Shown: piece after piece, positions 15,046-24,448 of the stretch
How the letters are laid out: each line of letters begins with the position of its first letter
Numbering within the stretch: the stretch's first letter is position 1
NCBI RefSeq assembly: GCF_001650405.1
Contig: NZ_LWCU01000017.1
Coordinates: 1-64,000 of the forward strand
Source of the DNA: Microbacterium sp. H83
GTDB taxonomy: Bacteria; Actinomycetota; Actinomycetes; Actinomycetales; Microbacteriaceae
DNA length: 64,000 bases
Direction of reading: 5' to 3'
Position numbers and translations under genes: made by a program
The notes under the pieces: generated by a model
What the model was told of the DNA's origin: nothing
Database searches by the model: none
What the model saw: only the letters and a program-made list of their open reading frames with translations

Positions 15046-16944
15046 ATGTCCAGCACGGCGATGTCACGCCGACGCGGACGGGGCGCGCAGCAGGACGGTC
15101 CGCGCGCCACCTTCCGCCAGCTCCTCCCCTTCCTGTTCGAGCACAAGCGCACACTCATCGTCGTGGCCGTGCTCAGCGTCTTCGGCGCCGCGACGTCGCT
15201 CGTCCAGCCACTCCTCGTCGGGCAGGTGATCGAGGCCGTGCAGTCCGACCGCGGACTCGGCATCCTCGTCTGGCTGCTCATCGGCTTCGTCGTGATCTCG
15301 TCGCTCATCACCGGGTACGGGCACTACCTGCTGCAGCGCACCGGCACGGCGGTCGTCTACTCCAGCAGGCGCAAGCTCATCGCCCGCATCCTGCACCTGC
15401 CCGTGAGCGAGTTCGACGCCCGGCGCACCGGCGACCTCGTCTCACGCGTCGGCACGGACACGACGCTGCTCTACGCGGTCCTCACCCAGGGGCTCGCGGA
15501 TGCCGCCGGCAGCGCTCTCCTGTTCGTGGGCGCCCTCATCGCGATGCTCCTCATCGACCCGGTGCTGCTGCTGCTCATCGTCGTCGTGCTCGGCGCCTCC
15601 GTGGCGGTGGTCACGGCGCTGAGCGGTCGCATCCGCACGGCGTCGACCGCGCAGCAGGTGAAGGTCGGCGAGCTCGCCTCCGGCGTCGAGCGGGCGGTCG
15701 GATCGATCCGCACGGTGCGCGCGTCGGGTGCGACCGAGCGCGAGACCGAGACCGTCTCCGCGCTGGCGTCGGACGCCTACGGGATCGGCGTGCGCATCGC
15801 GAAGATCTCCTCGCTCGTCGTGCCGATCGCGAACGTCGCCCTGCAGCTGTCGCTCCTCGTGGTCCTGGGTGTCGGCGGTTTCCGCGTCGCGGACGGCACG
15901 ATCACGATCGCGGCCCTCATCACCTTCATCCTGTTCCTGTTCATGCTCATCATGCCGCTGGCGACCACGTTCGGCGCGATCACCTCGGTGAACCAGGCGC
16001 TCGGAGCGCTGGGACGCATCCAGGAGGTGCTCGACCTCCCGACGGAGACCGAGCGGGACGCCGACATCGCGGCCTCCCTCTCCGCCGAGCTGCGGGCGCA
16101 GGACGACGACGCCCACGCGATGGCCATCGAGTTCCGCGACGTGCGGTTCCGCTATCCCGAGAACGTCGTCGCCGCCCGTGAGGCCGCGGCGAAGGAGGCG
16201 CGGACGCTGCTCGCCGACGCCCACCTCGAGGCCTCCGAGGACGTACCGGCCGCCGATGTCGAGCGCGAGGTCCTGCGCGGCGTCTCGTTCGCGGTCCCCC
16301 GGGGCTCGCGCGTGGCCCTGGTCGGACCGAGCGGCGCGGGCAAGAGCACGATCCTCTCGCTCATCGAGCGCTTCTACGACCCGACGGGCGGCTCGATCCG
16401 CCTGTGGGGGCACGATTCCCGCACCTACGCCCGCGACGAGCTGCGCGCGCAGTTCGGGTACGTGGAGCAGGATGCGCCGACGCTCGCGGGGACGCTCGCC
16501 GACAATCTGCGCCTCGCGGCCCCGAACGCCTCGGACGCGGAGTGCGAGCGGGTCCTGCGCGCCGTCAACCTGGGCGACGTGCTCGAGCGGAGCCCGCTGG
16601 GCCTGCACGCTCCCGTGGGCGAGGACGGCGTGATGCTGTCGGGCGGAGAGCGTCAGCGCCTCGCCATCGCGCGGGCCCTGCTGACCGACGCTCCCATCCT
16701 GCTGCTGGACGAGTCGACGTCGTCGCTCGACGGTGTGAACGAGCAGCGGATGCGGGACGCCATCGACGCCGTATCGGCCGACCGCACTCTGATCGTCATC
16801 GCGCACCGCCTGTCGACGGTCGTCGACAGCGACGCGATCGTCGTGCTGCAGGACGGCGTCGTCGTCGGCCGCGGGACGCACGAGGAGCTCGTGCAGTCGA
16901 CACCGCTGTACCGGGACCTCGCGCGGCACCAGCTGCTCGCCTGA
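15046..16944 (+). CDS. ABC exporter with fused membrane and ATPase domains
   Basis: A 632-residue half-transporter that should act as a homodimer. A type-I exporter membrane domain with six helices spans about residues 25-330. The ATPase domain has Walker A GPSGAGKST, Q-loop YVEQDAPTLAGTL, signature LSGGERQR and Walker B PILLLDESTSSLD. An insertion of about 35 acidic/Ala-rich residues (NVVAAREAAAKEARTLLADA...) interrupts the start of the ATPase domain before Walker A, which is unusual. The family includes lipid, drug and peptide exporters; the substrate is unknown. A possible link to the small HTH regulator upstream suggests inducible export. Confidence 0.9.
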   Translation: MSSTAMSRRRGRGAQQDGPRATFRQLLPFLFEHKRTLIVVAVLSVFGAATSLVQPLLVGQVIEAVQSDRGLGILVWLLIGFVVISSLITGYGHYLLQRTGTAVVYSSRRKLIARILHLPVSEFDARRTGDLVSRVGTDTTLLYAVLTQGLADAAGSALLFVGALIAMLLIDPVLLLLIVVVLGASVAVVTALSGRIRTASTAQQVKVGELASGVERAVGSIRTVRASGATERETETVSALASDAYGIGVRIAKISSLVVPIANVALQLSLLVVLGVGGFRVADGTITIAALITFILFLFMLIMPLATTFGAITSVNQALGALGRIQEVLDLPTETERDADIAASLSAELRAQDDDAHAMAIEFRDVRFRYPENVVAAREAAAKEARTLLADAHLEASEDVPAADVEREVLRGVSFAVPRGSRVALVGPSGAGKSTILSLIERFYDPTGGSIRLWGHDSRTYARDELRAQFGYVEQDAPTLAGTLADNLRLAAPNASDAECERVLRAVNLGDVLERSPLGLHAPVGEDGVMLSGGERQRLAIARALLTDAPILLLDESTSSLDGVNEQRMRDAIDAVSADRTLIVIAHRLSTVVDSDAIVVLQDGVVVGRGTHEELVQSTPLYRDLARHQLLA

Positions 16945-16960
16945 CCGACGAGAGAAGGAC

Positions 16961-17021
16961 GCGAAGGCGGGATGTCGGAGACCACTCAGCCATGGGTTCG
17001 TCTCAGACATCCCGCCTTCGC
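16961..17021. terminator. Long bidirectional hairpin between convergent genes
   Basis: GCGAAGGCGGGATGTC (16961-16976) pairs perfectly with 17006-17021, and GAGAC (16978-16982) with GTCTC (17000-17004), around a 17-base loop. It lies between the ABC exporter and pckG stops. Confidence 0.8.
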
Positions 17022-17087
17022 GGGTCTGTGGGGGCTCCGATCGACGGGCCCTGAGACGCCGGCTCCCCCGAACCGGCGCCCCGTCTG

Positions 17088-18950
17088 TCAGGCCTTGTCG
17101 AGCCGGTAGCGCAGCGAGGAGAGCTCGGCGCGCAGCGCGGCCGGCACCCTGTCTCCGAACGAGTCGTAGAACTCCTCGGTGAGGTCGGCCTCGGTCCGCC
17201 ACGCGGTGGGGTCGACGGAGAACAGCTCCTCGAGGTCCGCCTCGGGCACGTCGATGCCGTCGAGGTTGAGGTCCGACACGATCGGAAGACGTCCGATCGG
17301 GCTCTCGACCGTCGAGACCTCGCCCGAGATGCGGCGGATGATCCAGTCGACGACACGGGAGTTGTCGCCGAATCCCGGCCAGAGGAAGCGTCCGTCGGAG
17401 CCGCGACGGAACCAGTTCACTTGGAAGATGCGCGGAGCCCGGTCGAATCGCAGGCCGCGGCCGACCTTCAGCCAGTGCCCGAAGTAGTCGGCCATGTTGT
17501 ATCCACAGAACGGCAGCATCGCGAACGGGTCGCGACGCAGCTCCCCCACGGTCCCCTCCGCGGCAGCCGTGCGCTCGGACGAGATGTTCGACCCCAGGAA
17601 CACACCGTGCGTCCAGTCCGTGGCCTCGACCACGAGAGGCACATTGGTGGCGCGGCGACCGCCGAACAGGATGACGTCGAGCGGCACCGCCTCCTCCCAG
17701 TCCTCCGAGATCTGCGGGCACTGCGCGGCGGACACCGTGAAGCGCGAGTTCGGGTGGGCGGCCGGGCGGTCGGAGTCCGGCGTCCAGGCGTTGCCCTCCC
17801 AGTCGATGAGGTTCGCGGGAGCCTTATCGGTCAGTCCCTCCCACCAGACGTCTCCGTCGGGGCGGAGCGCCACGTTCGTGAAGATCGTGTTGCCCCACAG
17901 GGTCTCGACCGCGATGACGTTGGTCGACTCGCCGGTGCCGGGGGCCACGCCGAAGAAGCCCGCCTCGGGGTTGATGGCCCACAGGCGTCCGTCCTCGCCG
18001 GGGCGGATCCACGCGATGTCGTCGCCGAGGGTCTCGACGCGCCACCCCGGGATCGTGGGCCGCAGCATGGCCAGGTTGGTCTTGCCGCACGCCGAGGGGA
18101 ACGCCGCCGCGACGTGGTAGGCCTTGCCCTGGGGGTCGATCACGCGGATGAGCAGCATGTGCTCCGCGAGCCAGCCCTCGTCGCGGGCGATCACCGAGGC
18201 GATGCGGAGGGCGAAGCACTTCTTGGCGAGGATCGCATTGCCCCCGTATCCGGAGCCGAAGGAGTACACCTCGAGCGTCTCGGGGAAGTGCACGATGTAC
18301 TTGTCGTCGTTGCACGGCCATTCGACATCCGGCTCGCCCTCGGCGAGAGGAGCGCCGACGGAGTGGACCGTCCTGACCCAGGGAGCGCCCTCCGCGATCC
18401 GGCGCGTGACCGCGTCGCCGACGCGCGTCATGATGCCGATGGACGCGACGGCGTACGCGCTGTCGGTGACCTGGACGCCGATGTGCGAGAGCGGTCCGCC
18501 CACCGGTCCCATCGAGAACGGCACGACGAACATCGTGCGGCCGCGCATCGACCCCTCGAAGATCTCCGTCATCTTCTCCCGCATCTGCGCGGGGTCGGCC
18601 CAGTTGTTCGTCGGGCCGGCATCCTCTTCGCGCTCGGACGCGATGTAGGTGCGCCCCTCGGTGCGGGCGACGTCGCTGGGATGCGAGCGGGCCAGGTACG
18701 AGCCGGGGCGCCATTCGGGGTTGAGCTTGATGAGCTTGCCCTCGTCGACGAGGCCGCGCAGCAGCCAGTCGTTCTCGGCACGCGAGCCGTCGACCCAGTG
18801 GACGCGAGCCGGCTGGGTGAGAGCGGCGATCTCGTCGACCCACGCGGACAGCTCGGACATCGCGGGGGTGTCGTAGGTCGGCGCCGTGCCGAAGGTGCGC
18901 ACGGGTGCGACGGATGCTGTCCGGGGGGTGAAGACTTCGGCGATCGCCAT
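17088..18950 (-). CDS. pckG: Phosphoenolpyruvate carboxykinase (GTP)
   Basis: A 620-residue cytoplasmic enzyme converting oxaloacetate plus GTP to phosphoenolpyruvate, the entry step of gluconeogenesis. The GTP-type P-loop/kinase-1a motif [12 protein letters not shown] is at residues 284-295 with the reactive Cys288. The PEPCK signatures [39 protein letters not shown] and [12 protein letters not shown] are all present. The length is normal. AAAGGAG precedes the ATG at 18950. It is divergent from an ScfR/RamB-like regulator, a logical controller of carbon flux between acetate or short-chain acyl substrates and sugars. Confidence 0.97.
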   Translation of the reverse strand: MAIAEVFTPRTASVAPVRTFGTAPTYDTPAMSELSAWVDEIAALTQPARVHWVDGSRAENDWLLRGLVDEGKLIKLNPEWRPGSYLARSHPSDVARTEGRTYIASEREEDAGPTNNWADPAQMREKMTEIFEGSMRGRTMFVVPFSMGPVGGPLSHIGVQVTDSAYAVASIGIMTRVGDAVTRRIAEGAPWVRTVHSVGAPLAEGEPDVEWPCNDDKYIVHFPETLEVYSFGSGYGGNAILAKKCFALRIASVIARDEGWLAEHMLLIRVIDPQGKAYHVAAAFPSACGKTNLAMLRPTIPGWRVETLGDDIAWIRPGEDGRLWAINPEAGFFGVAPGTGESTNVIAVETLWGNTIFTNVALRPDGDVWWEGLTDKAPANLIDWEGNAWTPDSDRPAAHPNSRFTVSAAQCPQISEDWEEAVPLDVILFGGRRATNVPLVVEATDWTHGVFLGSNISSERTAAAEGTVGELRRDPFAMLPFCGYNMADYFGHWLKVGRGLRFDRAPRIFQVNWFRRGSDGRFLWPGFGDNSRVVDWIIRRISGEVSTVESPIGRLPIVSDLNLDGIDVPEADLEELFSVDPTAWRTEADLTEEFYDSFGDRVPAALRAELSSLRYRLDKA

Positions 18951-19030
18951 GGCTGCTGCTCCTTTGAAGTGAGGGCCGTTGCACCCATCTTCTTCTGATG
19001 CGACGTCGACTTTCCGACATATCGGGCGGT

Positions 19031-19046
19031 AAGAATCTGGATTCTT
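19031..19046. promoter_or_regulatory. Palindrome AAGAATC-TG-GATTCTT between pckG and the ScfR-like regulator
   Basis: Perfect 7-bp arms with a 2-base spacer, ending 16 bases before the regulator start and in the only AT-rich part of the 112-base divergent promoter. A natural autoregulatory or pckG-controlling site for the adjacent HTH protein. Confidence 0.6.
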
Positions 19047-19062
19047 TCGATAGCATCAAGGA

Positions 19063-20505
19063 ATGGCACCCTCCGGCATCCACCTGACCACGCTCGGCCA
19101 TCGCATCCGCCACCACCGGCTCGCGAGCGGCTTCACGCTCGACGAGCTCGGGGCCGTGGTCGGGGTCGCGGGATCGCAGCTCAGCCTGATCGAGAACGGC
19201 AAGCGCGAGCCGAAGCTCTCCCTGCTGCAGGCGATCGCGCAGGCGACCGGCACCGAGGTCGCCGACCTCATCTCCGGAGAGCCGCCGAACCGGCGGGCGG
19301 CGCTCGAGATCGAGCTCGAGCGCGCGCAGGAGAGCCCGGTCTTCCGCCAGCTCGGCATCTCTCCCGTGCGAGTCACCAAGGGCATGAGCGACGACACGAT
19401 CGAATCGGTGCTCGGCCTGCATCGCGAGCTGCAGCGCCGTGAGCGCGAGGCCATCGCGACGCCGGAGGAGGCTCGGCGGGCGAACACGGAGCTGCGCCTG
19501 CGGATGCGCGCGCAGCACAACTACCTGGCCGACATCGAGAAGCTCGCCGAGAAGCAGCTCCGATCCGCCGGGCACGTCCAGGGCGCGGTGACCCACCGGA
19601 CCGTGAGCATCATGGCCGAGAAGCTCGGGTTCGAGCTGATCTACGTCAACGACCTCCCGCACTCGACGCGCTCGGTGACCGATCTGGAGAACGGGCGGAT
19701 CTACCTGCCGCCGGCATCGATCCCCGGCGGGCACGGTCTGCGGTCGATGGCCCTGCAGGCCATGGCGCATCGCCTGCTCGGACACACTCCCCCGACCGAC
19801 TATGCGGACTTCCTGCAGCAGCGACTCGAGATCAACTACTTCGCCGCGTCCTGCCTCATGCCGGAGACCGCCTCGGTCGCCTTCCTCCAGCAGGCGAAGA
19901 AGGATCGCAACCTCGCCGTCGAGGACTTCCGCGACGCGTTCGGCGTGACGCACGAGGCGGCGGGCATGCGCATGACGAACCTGCTCACGCAGCACCTCGG
20001 CATGTCCCTGCACTTCCTGCGCGTGGACGAGACCGGCGCGATCACCCGGGTCTACGAGAACGACGGCCTGCCCCTGCCGATGGACGTCACCGGCGCCGTC
20101 GAGGGACAGCGGGTGTGCCGCGAGTTCCAGGCACGGAGCGCGTTCACCCAGCAGAACCGCACCACGGAGCACCACCAGTACACGGACACGCCGTCGGGAA
20201 CCTTCTGGTGCGCGACGCAGACCGGCTCCTCGAGCGACGGGGAGTTCTCGATCACGGTCGGCGTGCCGTTCGACGACGCCCGCTGGTGGCGCGGCCGCGA
20301 GACGGCGGACCGCGCCGTCTCGACCTGCCCCGACGAGTCCTGCTGCCGGCGACCGTCGACCGATCTCGCCCAGCGGTGGAGCGGCAAGGCCTGGCCGAGC
20401 GCCCGCGTGCACACCCACATGTTCTCGCCGCTCCCCCGCGGCGCGTTCCCCGGCGTGGACGACAGCGAGGTGTACAGCTTCCTCGGTCGACACGCTGACG
20501 GGTGA
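19063..20505 (+). CDS. XRE-HTH/ImmA-like/ScfR-domain transcriptional regulator (RamB-like)
   Basis: A 480-residue regulator with three parts. An XRE-type HTH covers about residues 8-70 (LGHRIRHHRLASGFTLDELGAVVGVAGSQLSLIENGKREP). An IrrE/ImmA-like metallopeptidase-derived domain follows at about 170-300, with a degenerate zinc site: the expected HExxH reads QAMAHRLLGH. The C-terminal ScfR-type domain contains a Cys cluster (TCPDESCCRRP) and FCAT-type segments. This architecture is that of RamB and related regulators of acetate and short-chain acyl metabolism in actinobacteria. Divergent orientation to pckG supports a role in gluconeogenic control. CAAGGA precedes the ATG. Confidence 0.88.
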   Translation: MAPSGIHLTTLGHRIRHHRLASGFTLDELGAVVGVAGSQLSLIENGKREPKLSLLQAIAQATGTEVADLISGEPPNRRAALEIELERAQESPVFRQLGISPVRVTKGMSDDTIESVLGLHRELQRREREAIATPEEARRANTELRLRMRAQHNYLADIEKLAEKQLRSAGHVQGAVTHRTVSIMAEKLGFELIYVNDLPHSTRSVTDLENGRIYLPPASIPGGHGLRSMALQAMAHRLLGHTPPTDYADFLQQRLEINYFAASCLMPETASVAFLQQAKKDRNLAVEDFRDAFGVTHEAAGMRMTNLLTQHLGMSLHFLRVDETGAITRVYENDGLPLPMDVTGAVEGQRVCREFQARSAFTQQNRTTEHHQYTDTPSGTFWCATQTGSSSDGEFSITVGVPFDDARWWRGRETADRAVSTCPDESCCRRPSTDLAQRWSGKAWPSARVHTHMFSPLPRGAFPGVDDSEVYSFLGRHADG

Positions 20506-20514
20506 GCGCGGCGG

Positions 20515-21561
20515 TCAGCCCTCGACGAACCGCGCGAATCGCGCGAGCGCCCGTGCGACCGCGTCCTCGTCGGTCGGGGCACTGAACAGCTCGGGCGGCG
20601 TTCCCGACGAGGCGGCGGCGTGCGTCCAGCATCCGATCACCCGCCCCTCCTCCACGAGCGTGGCCCGCACCATGCCGTTCTTGCCCGGCCCCACCGCCGC
20701 GAGATGTTCGGGTGCGCAGACCGCCGTGCGATCGGCGTACGAGATGTAGTACTCGTCGAAGGCGCCGAGGGCGAGGACGGATGCCGCATCCGCCGATCGT
20801 CGGGGTCGCCGGGCCGCGATGAACACGCCGTCCTCGATCTCGGAGACCCTGTCGACGGCGCGGTCCCGCGCCTCCCGCGACTGACCGAGGGTCAGCCCCG
20901 ACCACCAGGCGAAGTCGCCGATCGACGCGGGCCCGTGCCCGTCGATGTAGCGGACGAACAGCTCGGCCAGCGGATCGTCGGGTCGCGCATGCTCGCGGAT
21001 GTGCTCCTCGACGAGCACGAAACGCTGCTCCCGCGTGACGCCGTCGCGAGCGACGACCGGCCCCTGGCAGATCAGACCGGCGAGGGTCAGCTCGCTGAGC
21101 AGGTGGATGCCGCGCTGACCGCTCGGGTCGACCCCGGCCGCGGTGAACACCGCGAACATCTCGGCCCGCGCGAGGCCGCCGTCTCGCAGCCGCGGCGTGA
21201 CGGCTCGTCCGATCGCGTCGACCATCGCGTCGTCGATGCCGAGCTGGCGTCGTCGCCCCGCCGCCTGCTGTCGCTGCCGCGCCGCGGTGATCGAGAGCAC
21301 CCACCGCAGATCCCGCGCCGAGATGGTGTGCAGCGTCCCGCGCATCGTCCACGCGCGCACGATCTCGCCGCGCTCGAAGGCGCGATCCACGTCCCGCAGA
21401 CCGGGCTCGCCACGCGTGCGCGTCGCGAGCGCCCAGCGTCCCGCGGTGAAGTCCTGACTCTGCACCGCGAGCATGTGCGACGCGGCCGCCCCCGGCGAGG
21501 CCGCAGGCGCGGTCAGCCGATGCGACCGCAGCCGTTCCGACAGCAGCGTCGAGGTCGTCAT
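20515..21561 (-). CDS. Winged-helix DNA-binding domain protein (HTH_42/AlkX-like family)
   Basis: A 348-residue protein with tandem winged-helix folds of the family once annotated as DUF1006/YcaQ-like. Its N-terminal motif is HMLAVQSQDFTAGRWALATRT and RAWTMRGTLHTISARDLRWVLSI, and the C-terminal half has GKNGMVRATLVEEGRVIGCWTHA. Better-studied relatives (YcaQ, AlkZ) are DNA glycosylases for crosslinks, but this actinobacterial branch is mostly uncharacterised and often lacks the QxD/QxQ catalytic motif. Here AVQSQDF includes a Q-x-Q-like element, so catalysis is possible but unproven. It ends 10 bases from the ScfR-like gene in convergent orientation. Confidence 0.75.
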   Translation of the reverse strand: MTTSTLLSERLRSHRLTAPAASPGAAASHMLAVQSQDFTAGRWALATRTRGEPGLRDVDRAFERGEIVRAWTMRGTLHTISARDLRWVLSITAARQRQQAAGRRRQLGIDDAMVDAIGRAVTPRLRDGGLARAEMFAVFTAAGVDPSGQRGIHLLSELTLAGLICQGPVVARDGVTREQRFVLVEEHIREHARPDDPLAELFVRYIDGHGPASIGDFAWWSGLTLGQSREARDRAVDRVSEIEDGVFIAARRPRRSADAASVLALGAFDEYYISYADRTAVCAPEHLAAVGPGKNGMVRATLVEEGRVIGCWTHAAASSGTPPELFSAPTDEDAVARALARFARFVEG

Positions 21562-21598
21562 GGCCCCATCATGCCGGGTGCCGCCGACATGCGCCCGA

Positions 21599-23047
21599 TC
21601 AGCCGTGCAGGGTCACCTCGCGTCGTGCGGGCAGGACCACCGGGTGCGATCCCGCCATCACCTCGAGCACTCGGATGACCTGGCACGAGTACCCGTACTC
21701 GTTGTCGTACCAGACGTACAGTACGACGTCCTGGTCGTTCGCGATGGTGGCGAGCCCGTCGACGATGCCGGCGCGGTGCGAGCCGACGAAGTCCGTGGAC
21801 ACGACCTCGGGGCTCTCGACGTAGTCGATCTGCTGGCGGAGCTTCGAGTGCAGGGAGACCCGTCGCAGATAGTCGTTGAGCTCGTCCCTGTCCGCGGGCC
21901 GCTCGAGCGACAGGTGCAGCACCGCGAGCGACACATCGGGCGTGGGCACACGGATGGCGGAGCCGGTGAGCTTGCCCTCGAGCTCGGGCAGCGCCCGCGC
22001 GACGGCCTTCGCCGCCCCCGTCTCGGTGATGACCATGTTGAGCACGGCCGAGCGCCCGCGACGGTCGCCGCTGTGGAAGTTGTCGATGAGGTTCTGGTCG
22101 TTCGTGAACGAGTGCACGGTCTCGACGTGTCCACGCCGGATGCCGTAGGCCTCGTCGACCGCCTTGAGGACCGGCGTGATCGCGTTGGTGGTGCACGAGG
22201 CCGCCGTGATGATGCGGTCGTCGGGCGTGATGGCGGCGTCGTTGATGCCGTGGACGACGTTCTTGAGCGCCCCCTTGCCGGGAGCGGTCAGCAGCACGCG
22301 CGCGACGCCGTTCGACTCGAGGTGGCGGCTGAGGCCGGCCTCGTCCCGCCAGCGCCCGGTGTTGTCGACGACGATCGCATCGCGGATCCCGAAGGCGGTG
22401 TAGTCGACGGTCGACGGGTCGTCGGAGTAGATGACCTGGATGCGCGTGCCGTTCGCGATGATCTGCTCCGCCTCATCGTCGACCGTGACGGACCCGGCGA
22501 ATCGGCCGTGCACCGAGTCGTGCAGCAGCAGCGAGGCGCGCTTGACGAGGTCGTTGTCGGCGCCGCGTCGCACCACGATCGCGCGCAGACGGAGACCGCT
22601 GCCGCCGCCGGTGTGCGCGATGAGGATGCGCGCGAGCAGCCGTCCGATGCGGCCGAAGCCGTAGAGCACGACGTCGGTCGGGTCGGCCGGGGTCGCCCCC
22701 ACGGCGGGAGCGAGGGCGTCGGCCACGTGCGCGGCGAGTTCGCGTCCGCTCTCGGCGCGGTCCTCGACGAGGCGGGCGACGTCGATCGACGCGGCGCCGG
22801 GCGCGAGGTCGTGGATCGCCTCGAGCACCGCGAGGGTGTCCTCGAGCGCGGGCTCCCGGTGTCCGAGCTGCGCGACGCGGTCGTGCACCTCGACGATCCC
22901 CGTGGCGGACAGCCCGAGCAGCCGATGCCCGTGCAGCGACGTCACCACGTCGCGATCGCGTTTCAGCGCGCCGATGAGCGGGATCATCCGCTCGGCCAGC
23001 TCTTCTCTCGCCGTCCAGTCGTCGTGGGGTGCGGCGGTTACGTTCAT
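21599..23047 (-). CDS. gap: Glyceraldehyde-3-phosphate dehydrogenase, long actinobacterial form
   Basis: A 482-residue protein with a roughly 125-residue helical N-terminal extension, then a complete GAPDH. The Rossmann motif GFGRIGR is at 130-136, the catalytic site SCTTNAITPV (Cys285), and HSFTNDQNLIDN and WYDNEYGYSCQV are conserved. The canonical form is about 335 residues; the 480-residue form is the GapB type of corynebacteria and relatives, reported to work in the gluconeogenic direction with NADP. Its closeness to pckG fits that role. The cofactor cannot be decided here. Monocistronic on the minus strand. Confidence 0.93.
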   Translation of the reverse strand: MNVTAAPHDDWTAREELAERMIPLIGALKRDRDVVTSLHGHRLLGLSATGIVEVHDRVAQLGHREPALEDTLAVLEAIHDLAPGAASIDVARLVEDRAESGRELAAHVADALAPAVGATPADPTDVVLYGFGRIGRLLARILIAHTGGGSGLRLRAIVVRRGADNDLVKRASLLLHDSVHGRFAGSVTVDDEAEQIIANGTRIQVIYSDDPSTVDYTAFGIRDAIVVDNTGRWRDEAGLSRHLESNGVARVLLTAPGKGALKNVVHGINDAAITPDDRIITAASCTTNAITPVLKAVDEAYGIRRGHVETVHSFTNDQNLIDNFHSGDRRGRSAVLNMVITETGAAKAVARALPELEGKLTGSAIRVPTPDVSLAVLHLSLERPADRDELNDYLRRVSLHSKLRQQIDYVESPEVVSTDFVGSHRAGIVDGLATIANDQDVVLYVWYDNEYGYSCQVIRVLEVMAGSHPVVLPARREVTLHG

Positions 23048-23067
23048 CTGCGTCCTTGCATGTGTGA

Positions 23068-23090
23068 GCGCGCCGAGGTCGCCGGCGCGC
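23068..23090. terminator. GC-rich hairpin between the membrane-protein gene and gap
   Basis: GCGCGCCG, 7-base loop, CGGCGCGC. It lies downstream of the 23148-23681 gene and 20 bases upstream of the gap start, so it could terminate the former or shape the gap leader. Confidence 0.45.
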
Positions 23091-23147
23091 GAGGTTGCCG
23101 GGTGAGCTTCGGGGGATGCGTCCCAGGGTACGCGGAGCGCGGCGAAC

Positions 23148-23681
23148 TCAGAAACCGAGGCACATGACCGCGACTCCGCCCGCCATGGCCCATGACTCGA
23201 CCGTGAGCAGTCGTCCGACGCGGCCGCGATGCACGGGCTCCACGATCCACTCGGCGACGACGGTCCACAGAATGACGCCGATGACGCCGACGATCACCAG
23301 CACCGACAGGACTCCGGAGAGACCGACGCCGTGATCGTGCCCGCCGGTCACCGCCACCGGCCGCCCCGACGCCAGGCTCTCGAACGAGCAGATCGCCATC
23401 ACGAGCGACACCAGCGCGCGGTGACAGCACGTCGCGGCCGCCGCCGTTCCGCGCACGCCGAGGGTTCCGAGCATCGCCGACACGAGCAGCGCCGCACCGA
23501 GGATCAGGCCCACCGTCGGATCGCCGCCGCTCACCGCGATCAGCAGCATGGCGGTCGCCATCACGAGCGCGGACTGCCTCCCCTGCCACGGCACGGCGCG
23601 CCACGCCGCCACGCACGCCGCGGCGGAGACGACGGCGGCCGCCGCCATCAGCCACGGTGCTGCGGGGAGCAGATGATCCAC
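23148..23681 (-). CDS. Small integral membrane protein of unknown function (DUF5134-like)
   Basis: 177 residues, almost entirely hydrophobic, with five to six predicted helices. A loop between helices carries TCCHRALVSLVM and later GGHDHGVG, i.e. Cys/His residues close to the membrane that could bind metal or haem. I do not recognise a characterised homologue; the DUF5134 resemblance is from pattern memory only. Its start lies 13 bases from a TetR-type operator that also fronts the tetR gene, so it is probably co-regulated with the copper amine oxidase downstream. A role in copper or amine handling is speculative. Confidence 0.65.
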   Translation of the reverse strand: MDHLLPAAPWLMAAAAVVSAAACVAAWRAVPWQGRQSALVMATAMLLIAVSGGDPTVGLILGAALLVSAMLGTLGVRGTAAAATCCHRALVSLVMAICSFESLASGRPVAVTGGHDHGVGLSGVLSVLVIVGVIGVILWTVVAEWIVEPVHRGRVGRLLTVESWAMAGGVAVMCLGF

Positions 23682-23693
23682 CCTCGCATCATA

Positions 23694-23709
23694 TTGATCG
23701 AGCGCTCAA
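23694..23709. promoter_or_regulatory. TetR-type operator in the divergent tetR/membrane-protein promoter
   Basis: TTGATCGAGCGCTCAA, flanked as ATA...AATA. It resembles TTGAGCACTTGCTCGA at 24433-24448 before the amine oxidase gene, including the flanking ATA and AAA. The shared form supports one TetR regulator acting at both promoters. Confidence 0.6.
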
Positions 23710-23747
23710 AATAGCGAGACCCCCGCCGGATGCGGCAGGATGGGCGC

Positions 23748-24332
23748 GTGCCCCGCGTCGTCGACCATGATGAGCGTCGCCGGCAGATCGCCGACGCGCT
23801 GCTCGTCGTCGCCGCCCGCGACGGCCACGAGAACGTATCGTCCCGCGCGGTCGCCCGAGAGCTCGGCGTGGCGACCGGGTCGCTGTGGCACTACTTCGAC
23901 GGCTTCGACGAGGTCGTCCGCGCCGCCGCCGCGGAGGTCACCCGGCGCACCGATCACAGGATCGCGACGGCGACAGCCGATCTCCGCGGACTCGCACGCC
24001 TCGACGCCCTCATGCGCGAGGTCCTGCCGATCGACGAGGGCACCCGCACCGAGGCGCACGTCGTGGTGGGCTTCTGGGGGCGCCTGGCGACGGTCGCCCC
24101 CGCTCCGGATGCCGGGGCGCCGACGCTCGCGACGTGGCAGGACAGCACGCGCGACGCGCTGCAGGAGGCGATCGCCGACGGCACCCTCCGCGCCGACACC
24201 CCGGTCGACACGCTGATCGCCCTGCTCCGCGCCATCACGTACGGACAGCAGGTGGTCGAGGTCACCGAGCCGCAGGAGCCCGCCGCGCACCTCGCGGTGC
24301 TCGAGAGCATCCTCACCCCCTGGCGCACCTGA
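23748..24332 (+). CDS. TetR-family regulator of the copper amine oxidase locus
   Basis: About 194 residues from the GTG at 23748 (VPRVVDHDERRRQIADALLVVAARDGHENVSSRAVARELGVATGSLWHYFDGFDEVVRAA). The TetR HTH covers about residues 10-55, and the C-terminal ligand domain is typical of the BetI/TetR_C_6 type. An ATG at 23730 would add six residues. It is divergent from a small membrane-protein gene and directly upstream of the amine oxidase gene; similar inverted repeats precede both transcription units. It probably represses them until an amine or its aldehyde appears. Confidence 0.87.
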   Translation: MPRVVDHDERRRQIADALLVVAARDGHENVSSRAVARELGVATGSLWHYFDGFDEVVRAAAAEVTRRTDHRIATATADLRGLARLDALMREVLPIDEGTRTEAHVVVGFWGRLATVAPAPDAGAPTLATWQDSTRDALQEAIADGTLRADTPVDTLIALLRAITYGQQVVEVTEPQEPAAHLAVLESILTPWRT

Positions 24333-24432
24333 GTCGCGCGCGGCTCGGCGGCGCTCGGGCACGTCCACGCGCGGCACCGTCGGCTCTTGTGCGCGCCCGC
24401 CGGTCCGTCGTACCATCGTGCCGACCCTTATA

Positions 24433-24448
24433 TTGAGCACTTGCTCGA
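24433..24448. promoter_or_regulatory. TetR-type operator before the copper amine oxidase gene
   Basis: TTGAGCACTTGCTCGA, an inverted repeat (GAGCA/TGCTC) 19 bases before the ATG, related to the site at 23694-23709. Confidence 0.6.
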
